Positions 1 to 13,613 of a DNA stretch of 64,000 bases are shown here, in pieces. The notes under the pieces are model-generated. The model was not told where the DNA came from and made no database searches. It saw only the letters and a program-made list of their open reading frames with translations. The translations under genes were made by a program, and so were the position numbers. Source of the stretch: Ctena decussata. Taxonomy: Eukaryota > Mollusca > Bivalvia > Lucinida > Lucinidae. Numbering within the stretch: the stretch's first letter is position 1; each line of letters starts with the position of its first letter. The stretch is from assembly GCA_963989385.1 (NCBI GenBank), contig OZ022512.1, positions 29,223,899-29,287,898 of the forward strand, read 5' to 3'.

Positions 1-1978
1 TTTATTTTATATTTTCAGGCATCTCAAACTACCGATATCTCAAAGAAAATTTGCTGGGACCAGGAAATTTACTTTGAGATATCAGTTGGTTGAAGGTACA
101 GTATTCCCCCAAATAGTGTGAGTATTTTTTTCATTCCTTTGGGCATCGCTGGCAGACTTAGTTTGGTGGGAGGGGATGTTCAACTCCGGATACCTCAAAC
201 TACCGATATCTCAAAGAAAATTTGCTGGAACCAGGAAATTTACTTCGAGATATCAGTCAGTTGGAGATATTGAGAGTTGACTGTTTGTCGAAATACAATA
301 CATGTTTAAGGTCATAAGGAACAGCAGGGTAAAGGTTAAGGGTCATATGGAACAGTAAACAGGGTAGACTGTGGCAAAGTTTGAGCAATCTGGCATAGTT
401 AAGTTGGTAGGGGGATGTTCAACTTTGGATATTTCAAACTACCGATATCTCAAAGAAAATTTACTGGGGCCAGAAAATTGACTTTGAGATATCAGTAGTT
501 TGGAGATATCGAGAGTTGACTGTCTGTTGAAATAAATACATGTGTAAGGTCAGATGGAACAGCAAACAGGGTAGAATCTATTGCAAAGTTTGAGTAATTT
601 TGGCATAGTAGCTTGGGAGGGGTGGATGATGGGCCAAGCTGCTATGCCAGACGTGCTCAAAAATGCAATAGCAAACTGTGTCAATTCAGATGCAAATAAT
701 GTAGACTCAGAGAAAGGGGCCACATACATTTATCTTTCAACTGCAACATGTAACCTGCTTTAGTATCTTTGTGAGTTCAATTTTTGCTGCCGCTTTTATT
801 TTATATTTTCAGGCAAAAAATTTGCTGGGACCAGGAAATTTACTTTGAGATATCAGTAGGTTGAAGGTACAGTATTCCCCCAAATAGTGTGAGTATTTTT
901 TTCATTCCTTTGGGCATCGCTGGCAGACTTAGTTTGGTGGGAGGGGATGTTCAACTCCGGATACCTCAAACTACCGATATCTCAAAGAAAATTTGCTAGA
1001 ACCAGGAAATTTACTTCGAGATATCAGTAAGTTGGAGATATTGAGAGTTGACTGTCGAGATACAATACATGTTTAAGGTCATAAGGAACAGCAGGATAAA
1101 GGTTAAGGGTCATATGGAACAGTAAGCAGGGTAGAATGTGGCAAAGTTTGAGCATTCAGGCATAGTTAGGTTGGTAGGGGGATATTCAACTTTGGATATT
1201 TCAAACTACCGATATCTCAAAGAAAATTTACTGGGACCAGAAAATTGACTTTGAGATATCAGTAGTTTGGAGATATCGAGAGTTGACTGTCTGTTGAAAT
1301 AAATACATGTGTAAGGTCAGATGGAACAGCAAACAGGGTAGACTCTATTGCAAAGTTTGAGTAATTCTGGCATAGTAGCTTGGGAGGGGTGGATGATGGG
1401 CCAAGCTGCTATGCCAGACGTGCTGAAAAATACAATAGCAAACAGTTTCAATTCAGATGCAAATAATGTACACTCAGAGAAAGGGGCCCCATACATTTAT
1501 CTTTCAACTGCAACATGTAACCTGCTTTAGTATCTTTGTGAGTTCAATTTTTGCTGCCGCTTTTATTTTATATTTTCAGGCATCTCAAACTACCGATATC
1601 TCAAAGAAAAGTTGCTGGGACCAGGAAATTTACTTTGAGATATCAGTAGTTTGAAGGTACAGTATTCCCCCAATAGTGTGAGTATTTTTTTCATTCCTTT
1701 GGGCATCGCTGGCAGACTTAGTTTGGTGGGAGAGAATGTTCAACTCCGGATATCTCAAACTACCGATATCTCAAAGAAAATTTGCTGAAACCAGGAAATT
1801 TACTTCGAGATATCAGTAAGTTGGAGATATTGAGAGTTGACTGTTTGTCGAAATACAATACATGTTTAAGGTCATAAGGAACAGCAGGGTAAAGGTTAAG
1901 GGTCATATGGAACAGTAAACAGGGTAGACTGTGGCAAAGTTTGAGCATTCTGGCATAGTTAGGTTGGTGGGGGGGATG

Positions 1979-2082
1979 TTCAACTTTGGATATTTCAAAC
2001 TACCGATATCTCAAAGAAAATTTACTGGGACCAGAAAATTGACTTTGAGATATCAGTAGTTTGGAGATATCGAGAGTTGACT
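1979..2082. repeat. MITE-like unit embedded in the satellite (segment C, example)
   Basis: Read from TTCAACTTTGGATATTTC on the left to GAGATATCGAGAGTTGACT on the right, the ends are degenerate inverted repeats of each other, with the palindromic core between them. The same architecture and clearly related sequence occur in the dispersed element at 53784-54000, whose ends read AGTCAACTCTCGATATCTCG and, inverted, AGTCAACTCCCGATATCTCG. Segment B has the same layout (GTTCAACTCCGGATACCTC ... GAGATATTGAGAGTTGACT). Each monomer therefore holds two full-length copies of a short foldback element plus a third palindrome (segment A) lacking these ends. Confidence 0.82.
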
Positions 2083-2141
2083 GTCTGTTGAAATAAATAC
2101 ATGTGTAAGGTCAGATGGAACAGCAAACAGGGTAGACTCTA

Positions 2142-2935
2142 TTGCAAAGTTTGAGTAATTCTTGCATAGTAGCTTGGGAGGGGTGGATGATGGGCCAAGC
2201 TGCTATGCCAGACGTGCTCAAAAATGCAATAGCAAACAGTGTCAATTCAGATGCAAATAATGTAGACTCAGAGAAAGGGGCCACATACATTTATCTTTCA
2301 ACTGCAACATGTAACCTGCTTTAGTATCTTTGTGAGTTCAATTTTTGCTGCCGCTTTTATTTTATATTTTCAGGCATCTCAAACTACCGATATCTCAAAG
2401 AAAATTTGCTGGGACCAGGAAATTTACTTTGAGATATCAGTTGGTTGAAGGTACAGTATTCCCCCAAATAGTGTGAGTATTTTTTTCATTCCTTTGGGCA
2501 TCGCTGGCAGACTTAGTTTGGTGGGAGGGGATGTTCAACTCCGGATACCTCAAACTACCGATATCTCAAAGAAAATTTGCTGGAACCAGGAAATTTACTT
2601 CGAGATATCAGTCAGTTGGAGATATTGAGAGTTGACTGTTTGTCGAAATACAATACATGTTTAAGGTCATAAGGAACAGCAGGGTAAAGGTTAAGGGTCA
2701 TATGGAACAGTAAACAGGGTAGACTGTGGCAAAGTTTGAGCAATCTGGCATAGTTAAGTTGGTAGGGGGATGTTCAACTTTGGATATTTCAAACTACCGA
2801 TATCTCAAAGAAAATTTACTGGGGCCAGAAAATTGACTTTGAGATATCAGTAGTTTGGAGATATCGAGAGTTGACTGTCTGTTGAAATAAATACATGTGT
2901 AAGGTCAGATGGAACAGCAAACAGGGTAGAATCTA
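2142..2935 (+). repeat. Representative 794-bp satellite monomer with A-B-C sub-structure
   Basis: The monomer has a unique ~200-bp head (2142-2370, containing the GGGAGGGGTGGATGATGGGC block and ending in a T-rich stretch with TTTTCAG). Three related segments follow. Segment A has a palindromic core, then GGTACAGTATTCCCCC and a GTGAGTA/T-rich/GGCAG stretch. Segments B and C are homologous to each other at a period of about 239 bp: each starts GTTCAACT, contains a palindromic core, and ends GAGAGTTGACTGT followed by an AATACATG...AAGGTCA stretch. This explains the length variants: loss of one B/C unit gives 555 bp, and gain of one extra A unit of about 169 bp gives 963 bp. Confidence 0.9.
2389..2438. 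repeat. 50-bp near-perfect palindromic core of the satellite (example)
   Basis: GATATCTCAAAG at the left end is mirrored by CTTTGAGATATC at the right end. The 24-bp arms match at 22 positions around a 2-bp centre (CTGG-GA-CCAG). Three such cores occur in each 794-bp monomer, roughly 115 in the array. Core variants differ mostly near the middle (TTTGCTGG, TTTACTGG, TTTGCTGA). Confidence 0.92.
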
Positions 2936-5900
2936 TTGCAAAGTTTGAGTAATTTTGGCATAGTAGCTTGGGAGGGGTGGATGATGGGCCAAGCTGCTAT
3001 GCCAGACGTGCTCAAAAATGCAATAGCAAACAGTGTCAATTCAGATGCAAATAATGTAGACTCAGAGAAAGGGGCCACATACATTTATCTTTCAACTGCA
3101 ACATGTAACCTGCTTTAGTATCTTTGTGAGTTCAATTTTTGCTGCCGCTTTTATTTTATATTTTCAGGCAAAAAATTTGCTGGGACCAGGAAATTTACTT
3201 TGAGATATCAGTAGGTTGAAGGTACAGTATTCCCCCAAATAGTGTGAGTATTTTTTTCATTCCTTTGGGCATCGCTGGCAGACTTAGTTTGGTGGGAGGG
3301 GATGTTCAACTCCGGATACCTCAAACTACCGATATCTCAAAGAAAATTTGCTAGAACCAGGAAATTTACTTCGAGATATCAGTAAGTTGGAGATATTGAG
3401 AGTTGACTGTCGAGATACAATACATGTTTAAGGTCATAAGGAACAGCAGGATAAAGGTTAAGGGTCATATGGAACAGTAAGCAGGGTAGAATGTGGCAAA
3501 GTTTGAGCATTCAGGCATAGTTAGGTTGGTAGGGGGATATTCAACTTTAGATATTTCAAACTACCGATATCTCAAAGAAAATTTACTGGGACCAGAAAAT
3601 TGACTTTGAGATATCAGTAGTTTGGAGATATCGAGAGTTGACTGTCTGTTGAAATAAATACATGTGTAAGGTCAGATGGAACAGCAAACAGGGTAGACTC
3701 TATTGCAAAGTTTGAGTAATTCTGGCATAGTAGCTTGGGAGGGGTGGATGATGGGCCAAGCTGCTATGCCAGACGTGCTGAAAAATACAATAGCAAACAG
3801 TTTCAATTCAGATGCAAATAATGTACACTCAGAGAAAGGGGCCCCATACATTTATCTTTCAACTGCAACATGTAACCTGCTTTAGTATCTTTGTGAGTTC
3901 AATTTTTGCTGCCGCTTTTATTTTATATTTTCAGGCATCTCAAACTACCGATATCTCAAAGAAAAGTTGCTGGGACCAGGAAATTTACTTTGAGATATCA
4001 GTAGTTTGAAGGTACAGTATTCCCCCAATAGTGTGAGTATTTTTTTCATTCCTTTGGGCATCGCTGGCAGACTTAGTTTGGTGGGAGAGAATGTTCAACT
4101 CCGGATATCTCAAACTACCGATATCTCAAAGAAAATTTGCTGAAACCAGGAAATTTACTTCGAGATATCAGTAAGTTGGAGATATTGAGAGTTGACTGTT
4201 TGTCGAAATACAATACATGTTTAAGGTCATAAGGAACAGCAGGGTAAAGGTTAAGGGTCATATGGAACAGTAAACAGGGTAGACTGTGGCAAAGTTTGAG
4301 CATTCTGGCATAGTTAGGTTGGTGGGGGGGATGTTCAACTTTGGATATTTCAAACTACCGATATCTCAAAGAAAATTTACTGGGACCAGAAAATTGACTT
4401 TGAGATATCAGTAGTTTGGAGATATCGAGAGTTGACTGTCTGTTGAAATAAATACATGTGTAAGGTCAGATGGAACAGCAAACAGGGTAGACTCTGTTGC
4501 AAAGTTTGAGTAATTTTGGCATAGTAGCTTGGGAGGGGTGGATGATGGGCCAAGCTGCTATGCCAGACATGCTCAAAAATGCAATAGCAAACAGTGTCAA
4601 TTCAGATGCAAATAATGTAGACTCAGAGAAAGGGGCCACATACATTTATCTTTCAACTGCAACATGTAACCTGCTTTAGTATCTTTGTGAGTTCAATTTT
4701 TGCTGCCGCTTTTATTTTATATTTTCAGGCATCTCAAACTATCGATATCTCAAAGAAAAGTTGCTGGGACCAGGAAATTTACTTTGAGATATCAGTAGGT
4801 TGAAGGTACAGTATTCCCCCAATAGTGTGAGTATTTTTTTCATTCCTTTGGGCATCGCTGGCAGACTTAGTTTGGTGGGAGAGAATGTTCAACTCTGGAT
4901 ATCTCAAACTACCGATATCTCACTGAAAATTTGCTGAAACCAGGAAATTCACTTCGAGATATCAGTAAGTTGGAGATATTGAGAGTTGACTGTTTGTCGA
5001 AATACAATACATGTTTAAGGTCATAAGGAACAGCAGGGTAAAGGTTAAGGGTCATATGGAACAGTAAACAGGGTAGACTGTGGCAAAGTTTGAGCATTCT
5101 GGCATAGTTAGGTTGGTGGGGGATGTTCAACTTTGGATATTTCAAACTACCGATATCTAAAAGAAAATTTACTGGGACCAGAAAATTGACTTTGAGATAT
5201 CAGTAGTTTGGAGATATCGAGAGTTGACTGTCTGTTGAAATAAATACATGTGTAAGGTCAGATGGAACAGCAAACAGGGTAGACTCTATTGCAAAGTTTG
5301 AGTAATTTTGGCATAGTAGCTTGGGAGGGGTGGATGATGGGCCAAGCTGCTATGCCAGACGTGCTCAAAAATGCAATAGCAAACAGTGTCAATTCAGATG
5401 CAAATAATGTAGACTCAGAGAAAGGGGCCACATACATTTATCTTTCAACTGCAACATGTAACCTGCTTTAGTATCTTTGTGAGTTCAATTTTTGCTGCCG
5501 CTTTTATTTTATATTTTCAGGCATCTCAAACTACCGATATCTCAAAGAAAATTTGCTGGGACCAGGAAATTTACTTTGAGATATCAGTTGGTTGAAGGTA
5601 CAGTATTCCCCCATATAGTGTGAGTATTTTTTTCATTCCTTTGGGCATCGCTGGCAGACTTAGTTTGGTGGGAGGGGATGTTCAACTCCGGATACCTCAA
5701 ACTACCGATATCTCAAAGAAAATTTGCTGGAACCAGGAAATTTACTTCGAGATATCAGTCAGTTGGAGATATTGAGAGTTGACTGTTTGTCGAAATACAA
5801 TACATGTTTAAGGTCATAAGGAACAGCAGGGTAAAGGTTAAGGGTCATATGGAACAGTAAACAGGGTAGACTGTGGCAAAGTTTGAGCAATCTGGCATAG

Positions 5901-8605
5901 TTAAGTTGGTAGGGGGATGTTCAACTTTGGATATTTCAAACTACCGATATCTCAAAGAAAATTTACTGGGGCCAGAAAATTGACTTTGAGATATCAGTAG
6001 TTTGGAGATATCGAGAGTTGACTGTCTGTTGAAATAAATACATGTGTAAGGTCAGATGGAACAGCAAACAGGGTAGAATCTATTGCAAAGTTTGAGTAAT
6101 TTTGGCATAGTAGCTTGGGAGGGGTGGATGATGGGCCAAGCTGCTATGCCAGACGTGCTCAAAAATGCAATAGCAAACAGTGTCAATTCAGATGCAAATA
6201 ATGTAGACTCAGAGAAAGGGGCCACATACATTTATCTTTCAACTGCAACATGTAACCTGCTTTAGTATCTTTGTGAGTTCAATTTTTGCTGCCGCTTTTA
6301 TTTTATATTTTCAGGCAAAAAATTTGCTGGGACCAGGAAATTTACTTTGAGATATCAGTAGGTTGAAGGTACAGTATTCCCCCAAATAGTGTGAGTATTT
6401 TTTTCATTCCTTTGGGCATCGCTGGCAGACTTAGTTTGGTGGGAGGGGATGTTCAACTCCGGATACCTCAAACTACCGATATCTCAAAGAAAATTTGCTA
6501 GAACCAGGAAATTTACTTCGAGATATCAGTAAGTTGGAGATATTGAGAGTTGACTGTCGAGATACAATACATGTTTAAGGTCATAAGGAACAGCAGGATA
6601 AAGGTTAAGGGTCATATGGAACAGTAAGCAGGGTAGAATGTGGCAAAGTTTGAGCATTCAGGCATAGTTAGGTTGGTAGGGGGATATTCAACTTTGGATA
6701 TTTCAAACTACCGATATCTCAAAGAAAATTTACTGGGACCAGAAAATTGACTTTGAGATATCAGTAGTTTGGAGATATCGAGAGTTGACTGTCTGTTGAA
6801 ATAAATACATGTGTAAGGTCAGATGGAACAGCAAACAGGGTAGACTCTATTGCAAAGTTTGAGTAATTCTGGCATAGTAGCTTGGGAGGGGTGGATGATG
6901 GGCCAAGCTGCTATGCCAGACGTGCTGAAAAATACAATAGCAAACAGTTTCAATTCAGATGCAAATAATGTACACTCAGAGAAAGGGGCCCCATACATTT
7001 ATCTTTCAACTGCAACATGTAACCTGCTTTAGTATCTTTGTGAGTTCAATTTTTGCTGCCGCTTTTATTTTATATTTTCAGGCATCTCAAACTACCGATA
7101 TCTCAAAGAAAAGTTGCTGGGACCAGGAAATTTACTTTGAGATATCAGTAGTTTGAAGGTACAGTATTCCCCCAATAGTGTGAGTATTTTTTTCATTCCT
7201 TTGGGCATCGCTGGCAGACTTAGTTTGGTGGGAGAGAATGTTCAACTCCGGATATCTCAAACTACCGATATCTCAAAGAAAATTTGCTGAAACCAGGAAA
7301 TTTACTTCGAGATATCAGTAAGTTGGAGATATTGAGAGTTGACTGTTTGTCGAAATACAATACATGTTTAAGGTCATAAGGAACAGCAGGGTAAAGGTTA
7401 AGGGTCATATGGAACAGTAAACAGGGTAGACTGTGGCAAAGTTTGAGCATTCTGGCATAGTTAGGTTGGTGGGGGGGATGTTCAACTTTGGATATTTCAA
7501 ACTACCGATATCTCAAAGAAAATTTACTGGGACCAGAAAATTGACTTTGAGATATCAGTAGTTTGGAGATATCGAGAGTTGACTGTCTGTTGAAATAAAT
7601 ACATGTGTAAGGTCAGATGGAACAGCAAACAGGGTAGACTCTGTTGCAAAGTTTGAGTAATTTTGGCATAGTAGCTTGGGAGGGGTGGATGATGGGCCAA
7701 GCTGCTATGCCAGACATGCTCAAAAATGCAATAGCAAACAGTGTCAATTCAGATGCAAATAATGTAGACTCAGAGAAAGGGGCCACATACATTTATCTTT
7801 CAACTGCAACATGTAACCTGCTTTAGTATCTTTGTGAGTTCAATTTTTGCTGCCGCTTTTATTTTATATTTTCAGGCATCTCAAACTATCGATATCTCAA
7901 AGAAAAGTTGCTGGGACCAGGAAATTTACTTTGAGATATCAGTAGGTTGAAGGTACAGTATTCCCCCAATAGTGTGAGTATTTTTTTCATTCCTTTGGGC
8001 ATCGCTGGCAGACTTAGTTTGGTGGGAGAGAATGTTCAACTCCGGATATCTCAAACTACCGATATCTCACTGAAAATTTGCTGAAACCAGGAAATTCACT
8101 TCGAGATATCAGTAAGTTGGAGATATTGAGAGTTGACTGTTTGTCGAAATACAATACATGTTTAAGGTCATAAGGAACAGCAGGGTAAAGGTTAAGGGTC
8201 ATATGGAACAGTAAACAGGGTAGACTGTGGCAAAGTTTGAGCATTCTGGCATAGTTAGGTTGGTGGGGGATGTTCAACTTTGGATATTTCAAACTACCGA
8301 TATCTAAAAGAAAATTTACTGGGACCAGAAAATTGACTTTGAGATATCAGTAGTTTGGAGATATCGAGAGTTGACTGTCTGTTGAAATAAATACATGTGT
8401 AAGGTCAGATGGAACAGCAAACAGGGTAGACTCTATTGCAAAGTTTGAGTAATTTTGGCATAGTAGCTTGGGAGGGGTGGATGATGGGCCAAGCTGCTAT
8501 GCCAGACGTGCTCAAAAATGCAATAGCAAACAGTGTCAATTCAGATGCAAATAATGTAGACTCAGAGAAAGGGGCCACATACATTTATCTTTCAACTGCA
8601 ACATG

Positions 8606-11600
8606 TCACCTGCTTTAGTATCTTTGTGAGTTCAATTTTTGCTGCCGCTTTTATTTTATATTTTCAGGCATCTCAAACTACGGATATCTCAAAGAAAATT
8701 TGCTGGGACCAGGAAATTTACTTTGAGATATCAGTAGGTTGAAGGTACAGTATTCCCCCAAATAGTGTGAGTATTTTTTTCATTCCTTTGGGCAACGCTG
8801 GCAGACTTAGTTTGGTGGGAGGGGATGTTCAACTCCGGATACCTCAAACTACCGATATCTCAAAGAAAATTTGCTGGGACCAGGAAATTTACTTTGAGAT
8901 ATCAGTAGGTTGAAGGTACAGTATTCCCCCAATAGTGTGAGTATTTTTTTCATTCCTTTGGGCATCGCTGGCAGACTTAGTTTTGTGGGAGGGGATGTCC
9001 AACTCCGGATACCTCAAACTACCGATATCTCAAAGAAAATTTGCTGGAACCAGGAAATTTACTTCGAGATATCAGTCAGTTGGAGATATTGAGAGTTGAC
9101 TGTTTGTCGAAATACAATACATGTTTAAGGTCATAAGGAACAGCAGGGTAAAGGTTAAGGGTCATATGGAACAGTAAACAGGGTAGACTGTGGCAAAGTT
9201 TGAGTATTCTGGCAAAGTTAGGTTGGTGGGGGATGTTCAACTTTGGAAATTTCAAACTACCGATATCTCAAAGAAAATTTACTGGGACAAGAAAATTGAC
9301 TTTGAGATATCAGTAGTTTGGAGATATCGAGAGTTGACTGTCTGTTGAAATAAATACATGTGTAAGGTCAGATGGAACAGCAAACAGGGTAGACTCTATT
9401 GCAAAGTGTGTGTAATTCTGGCATAGTAGCTTGGGAGGGGTGGATGATGGGCCAAGCTGCTATGCCAGACGTGCTCAAAAATGCAATAGCAAACAGTGTC
9501 AATTCAGATGCAAATAATGTAGACTCAGAGAAAGGGGCCACATACATTTATCTTTCAACTGCAACATGTAACCTGCTTTAGTATCTTTGTGAGTTCAATT
9601 TTTGCTGCCGCTTTTATTTTATATTTTCAGGCATCTCAAACTACCGATATCTCAAAGAAAATTTGCTGGGACCAGGAAATTTACTTTGAGATATCAGTAG
9701 GTTGAAGGTACAGTATTCCCCCAATAGTGTGAGTATTTTTTTCATTCCTTTGGGCATCGCTGGCAGACTTAGTTTGGTGGGAGAGAATGTTCAACTCCAG
9801 ATATCTCAAACTACCGATATCTCAATGAAAATTTGCTGAAACCAGGAAATTTACTTCGAGATATCAGTAAGTTGGAGATATTGAGAGTTGACTGTTTGTC
9901 GAAATACAATACATGTTTAAGGTCATAAGGAACAGCAGGGTAAAGGTTAAGGGTCATATGGAACAGTAAACAGGGTAGACTGTGGCAAAGTTTGAGCATT
10001 CTGGGAAAGTTAGGTTGGTGGGGGATGTTCAACTTTGGAAATTTCAAACTACCGATATCTCAAAGAAAATTTACTGGGACAAGAAAATTGACTTTGAGAT
10101 ATCAGTAGTTTGGAGATATCGAGAGTTGACTGTCTGTTGAAATAAATACATGTGTAAGGTCAGATGGAACAGCAAACAGGGTAGACTCTATTGCAAAGTT
10201 TGTGTAATTCTGGCATAGTAGCTTGGGAGGGGTGGATGATGGGCCAAGCTGCTATGCCAGACGTGCTCAAAAATGCAATAGCAAACAGTGTCAATTCAGA
10301 TGCAAAAAATGTAGACTCAGAGAAAGGGGCCACATACATTTATCTTTCAACTGCAACATGTCACCTGCTTTAGTATCTTTGTGAGTTCAATTTTTGCTGC
10401 CGCTTTTATTTTATATTTTCAGGCATCTCAAACTACGGATATCTCAAAGAAAATTTGCTGGGACCAGGAAATTTACTTTGAGATATCAGTAGGTTGAAGG
10501 TACAGTATTCCCCCAAATAGTGTGAGTATTTTTTTCATTCCTTTGGGCAACGCTGGCAGACTTAGTTTGGTGGGAGGGGATGTTCAACTCCGGATACCTC
10601 AAACTACCGATATCTCAAAGAAAATTTGCTAGGACCAGGAAATTTACTTTGAGATATCAGTAGGTTGAAGGTACAGTATTCCCCCAATAGTGTGAGTATT
10701 TTTTTCATTCCTTTGGGCATCGCTGGCAGACTTAGTTTGGTGGGAGAGAATGTTCAACTCCAGATATCTCAAACTACCGATATCTCAATGAAAATTTGCT
10801 GAAACCAGGAAATTTACTTCGAGATATCAGTAAGTTGGAGATATTGAGAGTTGACTGTTTGTCGAAATACAATACATGTTTAAGGTCATAAGGAACAGCA
10901 GGGTAAAGGTTAAGGGTCATATGGAACAGTAAACAGGGTAGACTGTGGCAAAGTTTGAGCATTCTGGCTAAGTTAGGTTGGTGGGGGATGTTCAACTTTG
11001 GAAATTTCAAACTACCGATATCTCAAAGAAAATTTACTGGGACAAGAAAATTGACTTTGAGATATCAGTAGTTTGGAGATATCGAGAGTTGACTGTCTGT
11101 TGAAATAAATACATGTGTAAGGTCAGATGGAACAGCAAACAGGGTAGACTCTATTGCAAAGTTTGTGTAATTCTGGCATAGTAGCTTGGGAGGGGTGGAT
11201 GATGGGCCAAGCTGCTATGCCAGACGTGCTCAAAAATGCAATAGCAAACAGTGTCAATTCAGATGCAAATAATGTAGACTCAGAGAAAGGGGCCACATAC
11301 ATTTATCTTTCAACTGCAACATGTAACCTGCTTTAGTATCTTTGTGAGTTCAATTTTTGCTGCCGCTTTTATTTTATATTTTCAGGCATCTCAAACTACC
11401 GATATCTCAAAGAAAATTTGCTGGGACCAGGAAATTTACTTTGAGATATCAGTAGGTTGAAGGTACAGTATTCCCCCCAAATAGTGTGAGTATTTTTTTC
11501 ATTCCTTTGGGCATCGCTGGCAGACTTAGTTTGGTGGGAGGGGATGTTCAACTCCGGATACCTCAAACTACCGATATCTCAAAGAAAATTTGCTGGAACC

Positions 11601-13613
11601 AGAAAATTTACTCTGAGATATCAGTAAGTTGGAGATATTGAGAGTTGACTGTTTGTCGAAATACAATACATGTTTAAGGTCATAAGGAACAGCAGGGTAA
11701 AGGTTAAGGGTCATATGGAACAGTAAGCAGGGTAGACTGTGGCAAAGTTTGAGCATTCTGGCATAGTTAGGTTGGTAGGGGGATATTCAACTTTGGATAT
11801 TTCAAACTACCGATATCTCAAAGAAAATTTACTGGGACCAGAAAATTGACTTTGAGTTATCAGTAGTTTGGAGATGTCGAGAGTTGACTGTCTGTTGAAA
11901 TAAATACATGTGTAAGGTCAGATGGAACAGCAAACAGGGTAGACTCTATTGCAAAGTTTGAGTAATTCTTGCATAGTAGCTTGGGAGGGGTGGATGATGG
12001 GCCAAGCTGCTATGCCAGACGTGCTCAAAAATGCAATAGCAAACAGTTTCAATTCAGATGCAAATAATGTAGACTCAGAAAAAGGGGCCCCATACATTTA
12101 TCTTTCAACTGCAACATGTAACCTGCTTTAGTATCTTTGTGAGTTCAATTTTTGCTGCCGCTTTTATTTTATATTTTCAGGCATCTCAAACTATCGATAT
12201 TTCAAAGAAAAGTTGCTGGGACCAGGAAATTTACTTTGAGATATCAGTAGGTTGAAGGTACAGTATTCCCCCAATAGTGTGAGTATTTTTTTCATTCCTT
12301 TGGGCATCGCTGGCAGACTTAGTTTGGTCGGAGAGAATGTTCAACTCCGGATATCTCAAACTACCGATATCTCAATGAAAATTTGCTGAAACGAGATATC
12401 AGTAAGTTGGAGATATTGAGAGTTGACTGTTTGTCGAAATACAATACATGTTTAAGGTCATAAGGAACAGCAGGGTAAAGGTTAAGGGTCATATGGAACA
12501 GTAAACAGGGTAGACTCTGGCAAAGTTTGAGCATTCTGGCAAAGTTAGGTTGGTGGGGGATGTTCAACTTTGGAAATTTCAAACTACCGATATCTCAAAG
12601 AAAATTTACTGGGACAAGAAAATTGACTTTGAGATATCAGTAGTTTGGAGATATCGAGAGTTGACTGTCTGTTGAAATAAATACATGTGTAAGGTCAGAT
12701 GGAACAGCAAACAGGGTAGACTCTATTGCAAAGTGTGTGTAATTCTGGCATAGTAGCTTTAGAGGGGTGGATGATGGGCCAAGCTGCTATGCCAGACGTG
12801 CTCAAAAATGCAATAGCAAACAGTGTCAATTCAATGCAAATAATGTAGACTCAGAGAAAGGGGCCACATACATTTATCTTTCAACTGCAACATGTAACCT
12901 GCTTTAGTATCTTTGTGAGTTCAATTTTTGCTGCCGCTTTTATTTTATATTTTCAGGCATCTCAAACTACCGATATCTCAAAGAAAATTTGCTGGGACCA
13001 GGAAATTTACTTTGAGATATCAGTAGGTTGAAGGTACAGTATTCCCCCAATAGTGTGAGTATTTTTTTCATTCCTTTGGGCATCGCTGGCAGACTTAGTT
13101 TGGTGGGAGAGAATGTTCAACTCCAGATATCTCAAACTACCGATATCTCAATGAAAATTTTGCTGAAACCAGGAAATTTACTTCGAGATATCAGTAAGTT
13201 GGAGATATTGAGAGTTGACTGTTTGTCGAAATACAATACATGTTTAAGGTCATAAGGAACAGCAGGGTAAAGGTTAAGGGTCATATGGAACAGTAAACAG
13301 GGTAGACTCTGGCAAAGTTTGAGCATTCTGGCATAGTCTGTTGGGGGGGTATGTTCAACTTTGGATATTTCAAACTACCGATATCTCAAAGAAAATTTAC
13401 TGGGACCAGAAAATTGACTTTGAGATATCAGTAGTTTGGAGATATCGAGAGTTGACTGTCTGTTGAAATAAATACAAGTGTAAGGTCAGATGGAACAGCA
13501 AACAGGGTAGACTCTATTGCAAAGTTTGAGTAATTTTGGCATAGTAGCTTGGGAGGGGTGGATGATGGGCCAAGCTGCTATGCCAGACGTGCTCAAAAAT
13601 GCAATAGCAAACA
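8606..13613 (+). repeat. Satellite segment between the two higher-order blocks
   Basis: Monomer spacings here are 963, 792, 963, 795, 777 and 791 bp. Several types found in the right-hand block already appear: landmark 11154 resembles 20888 and 29055, and 11949 resembles 17031 and 21683. There is no exact repeat of the eight-kilobase order. The monomer at 11949 has lost about 15 bp in the right arm of a palindrome (near 12390), and the monomer at 12726 has a 1-bp deletion (TTCAATGC instead of TTCAGATGC). This may be ancestral material from which the ten-monomer unit was assembled. Confidence 0.75.

Larger units (their letters stand above)
581..8605 (+). repeat. Higher-order repeat A: 3147-bp four-monomer unit
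   Basis: Monomer lengths run 767-794-792-794 from 2936 and repeat from 6083. Landmarks 3703/6850, 4497/7644 and 5289/8436 are all separated by exactly 3147 bp, and the copies are almost identical (a rare difference is AACTCTGG at 4893 against AACTCCGG at 8040). The leftmost block (581-2935) is a three-monomer version, 2355 bp, that looks like the same unit with one monomer deleted. Window position 1 corresponds to 2356. The order breaks at about 8605, where the type with TGTCACCTGC and CAAACTACGG begins. Confidence 0.88.

Noticed and set aside
581..763. Recurring 60-codon open frame (MMGQAAMPDVLKNAIANS core) in almost every satellite monomer, as a possible multicopy gene
   Set aside because: It starts at TTG, or at an internal ATG giving about 45 residues. 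Differences among copies mostly change the amino acid (V/F, N/K, A/T, T/P, N/H, D/H), one copy (12726) is frameshifted, and there is no conserved promoter or domain. It is open because the copies are young.
1760..1948. Recurring minus-strand frame (LPCLLFHMTLNLYPAVPYDL) in the satellite, lengths 62-96 codons
   Set aside because: Shadow of segment B. It runs through the palindromic core, its length changes with single indels, and it has no recognisable family.
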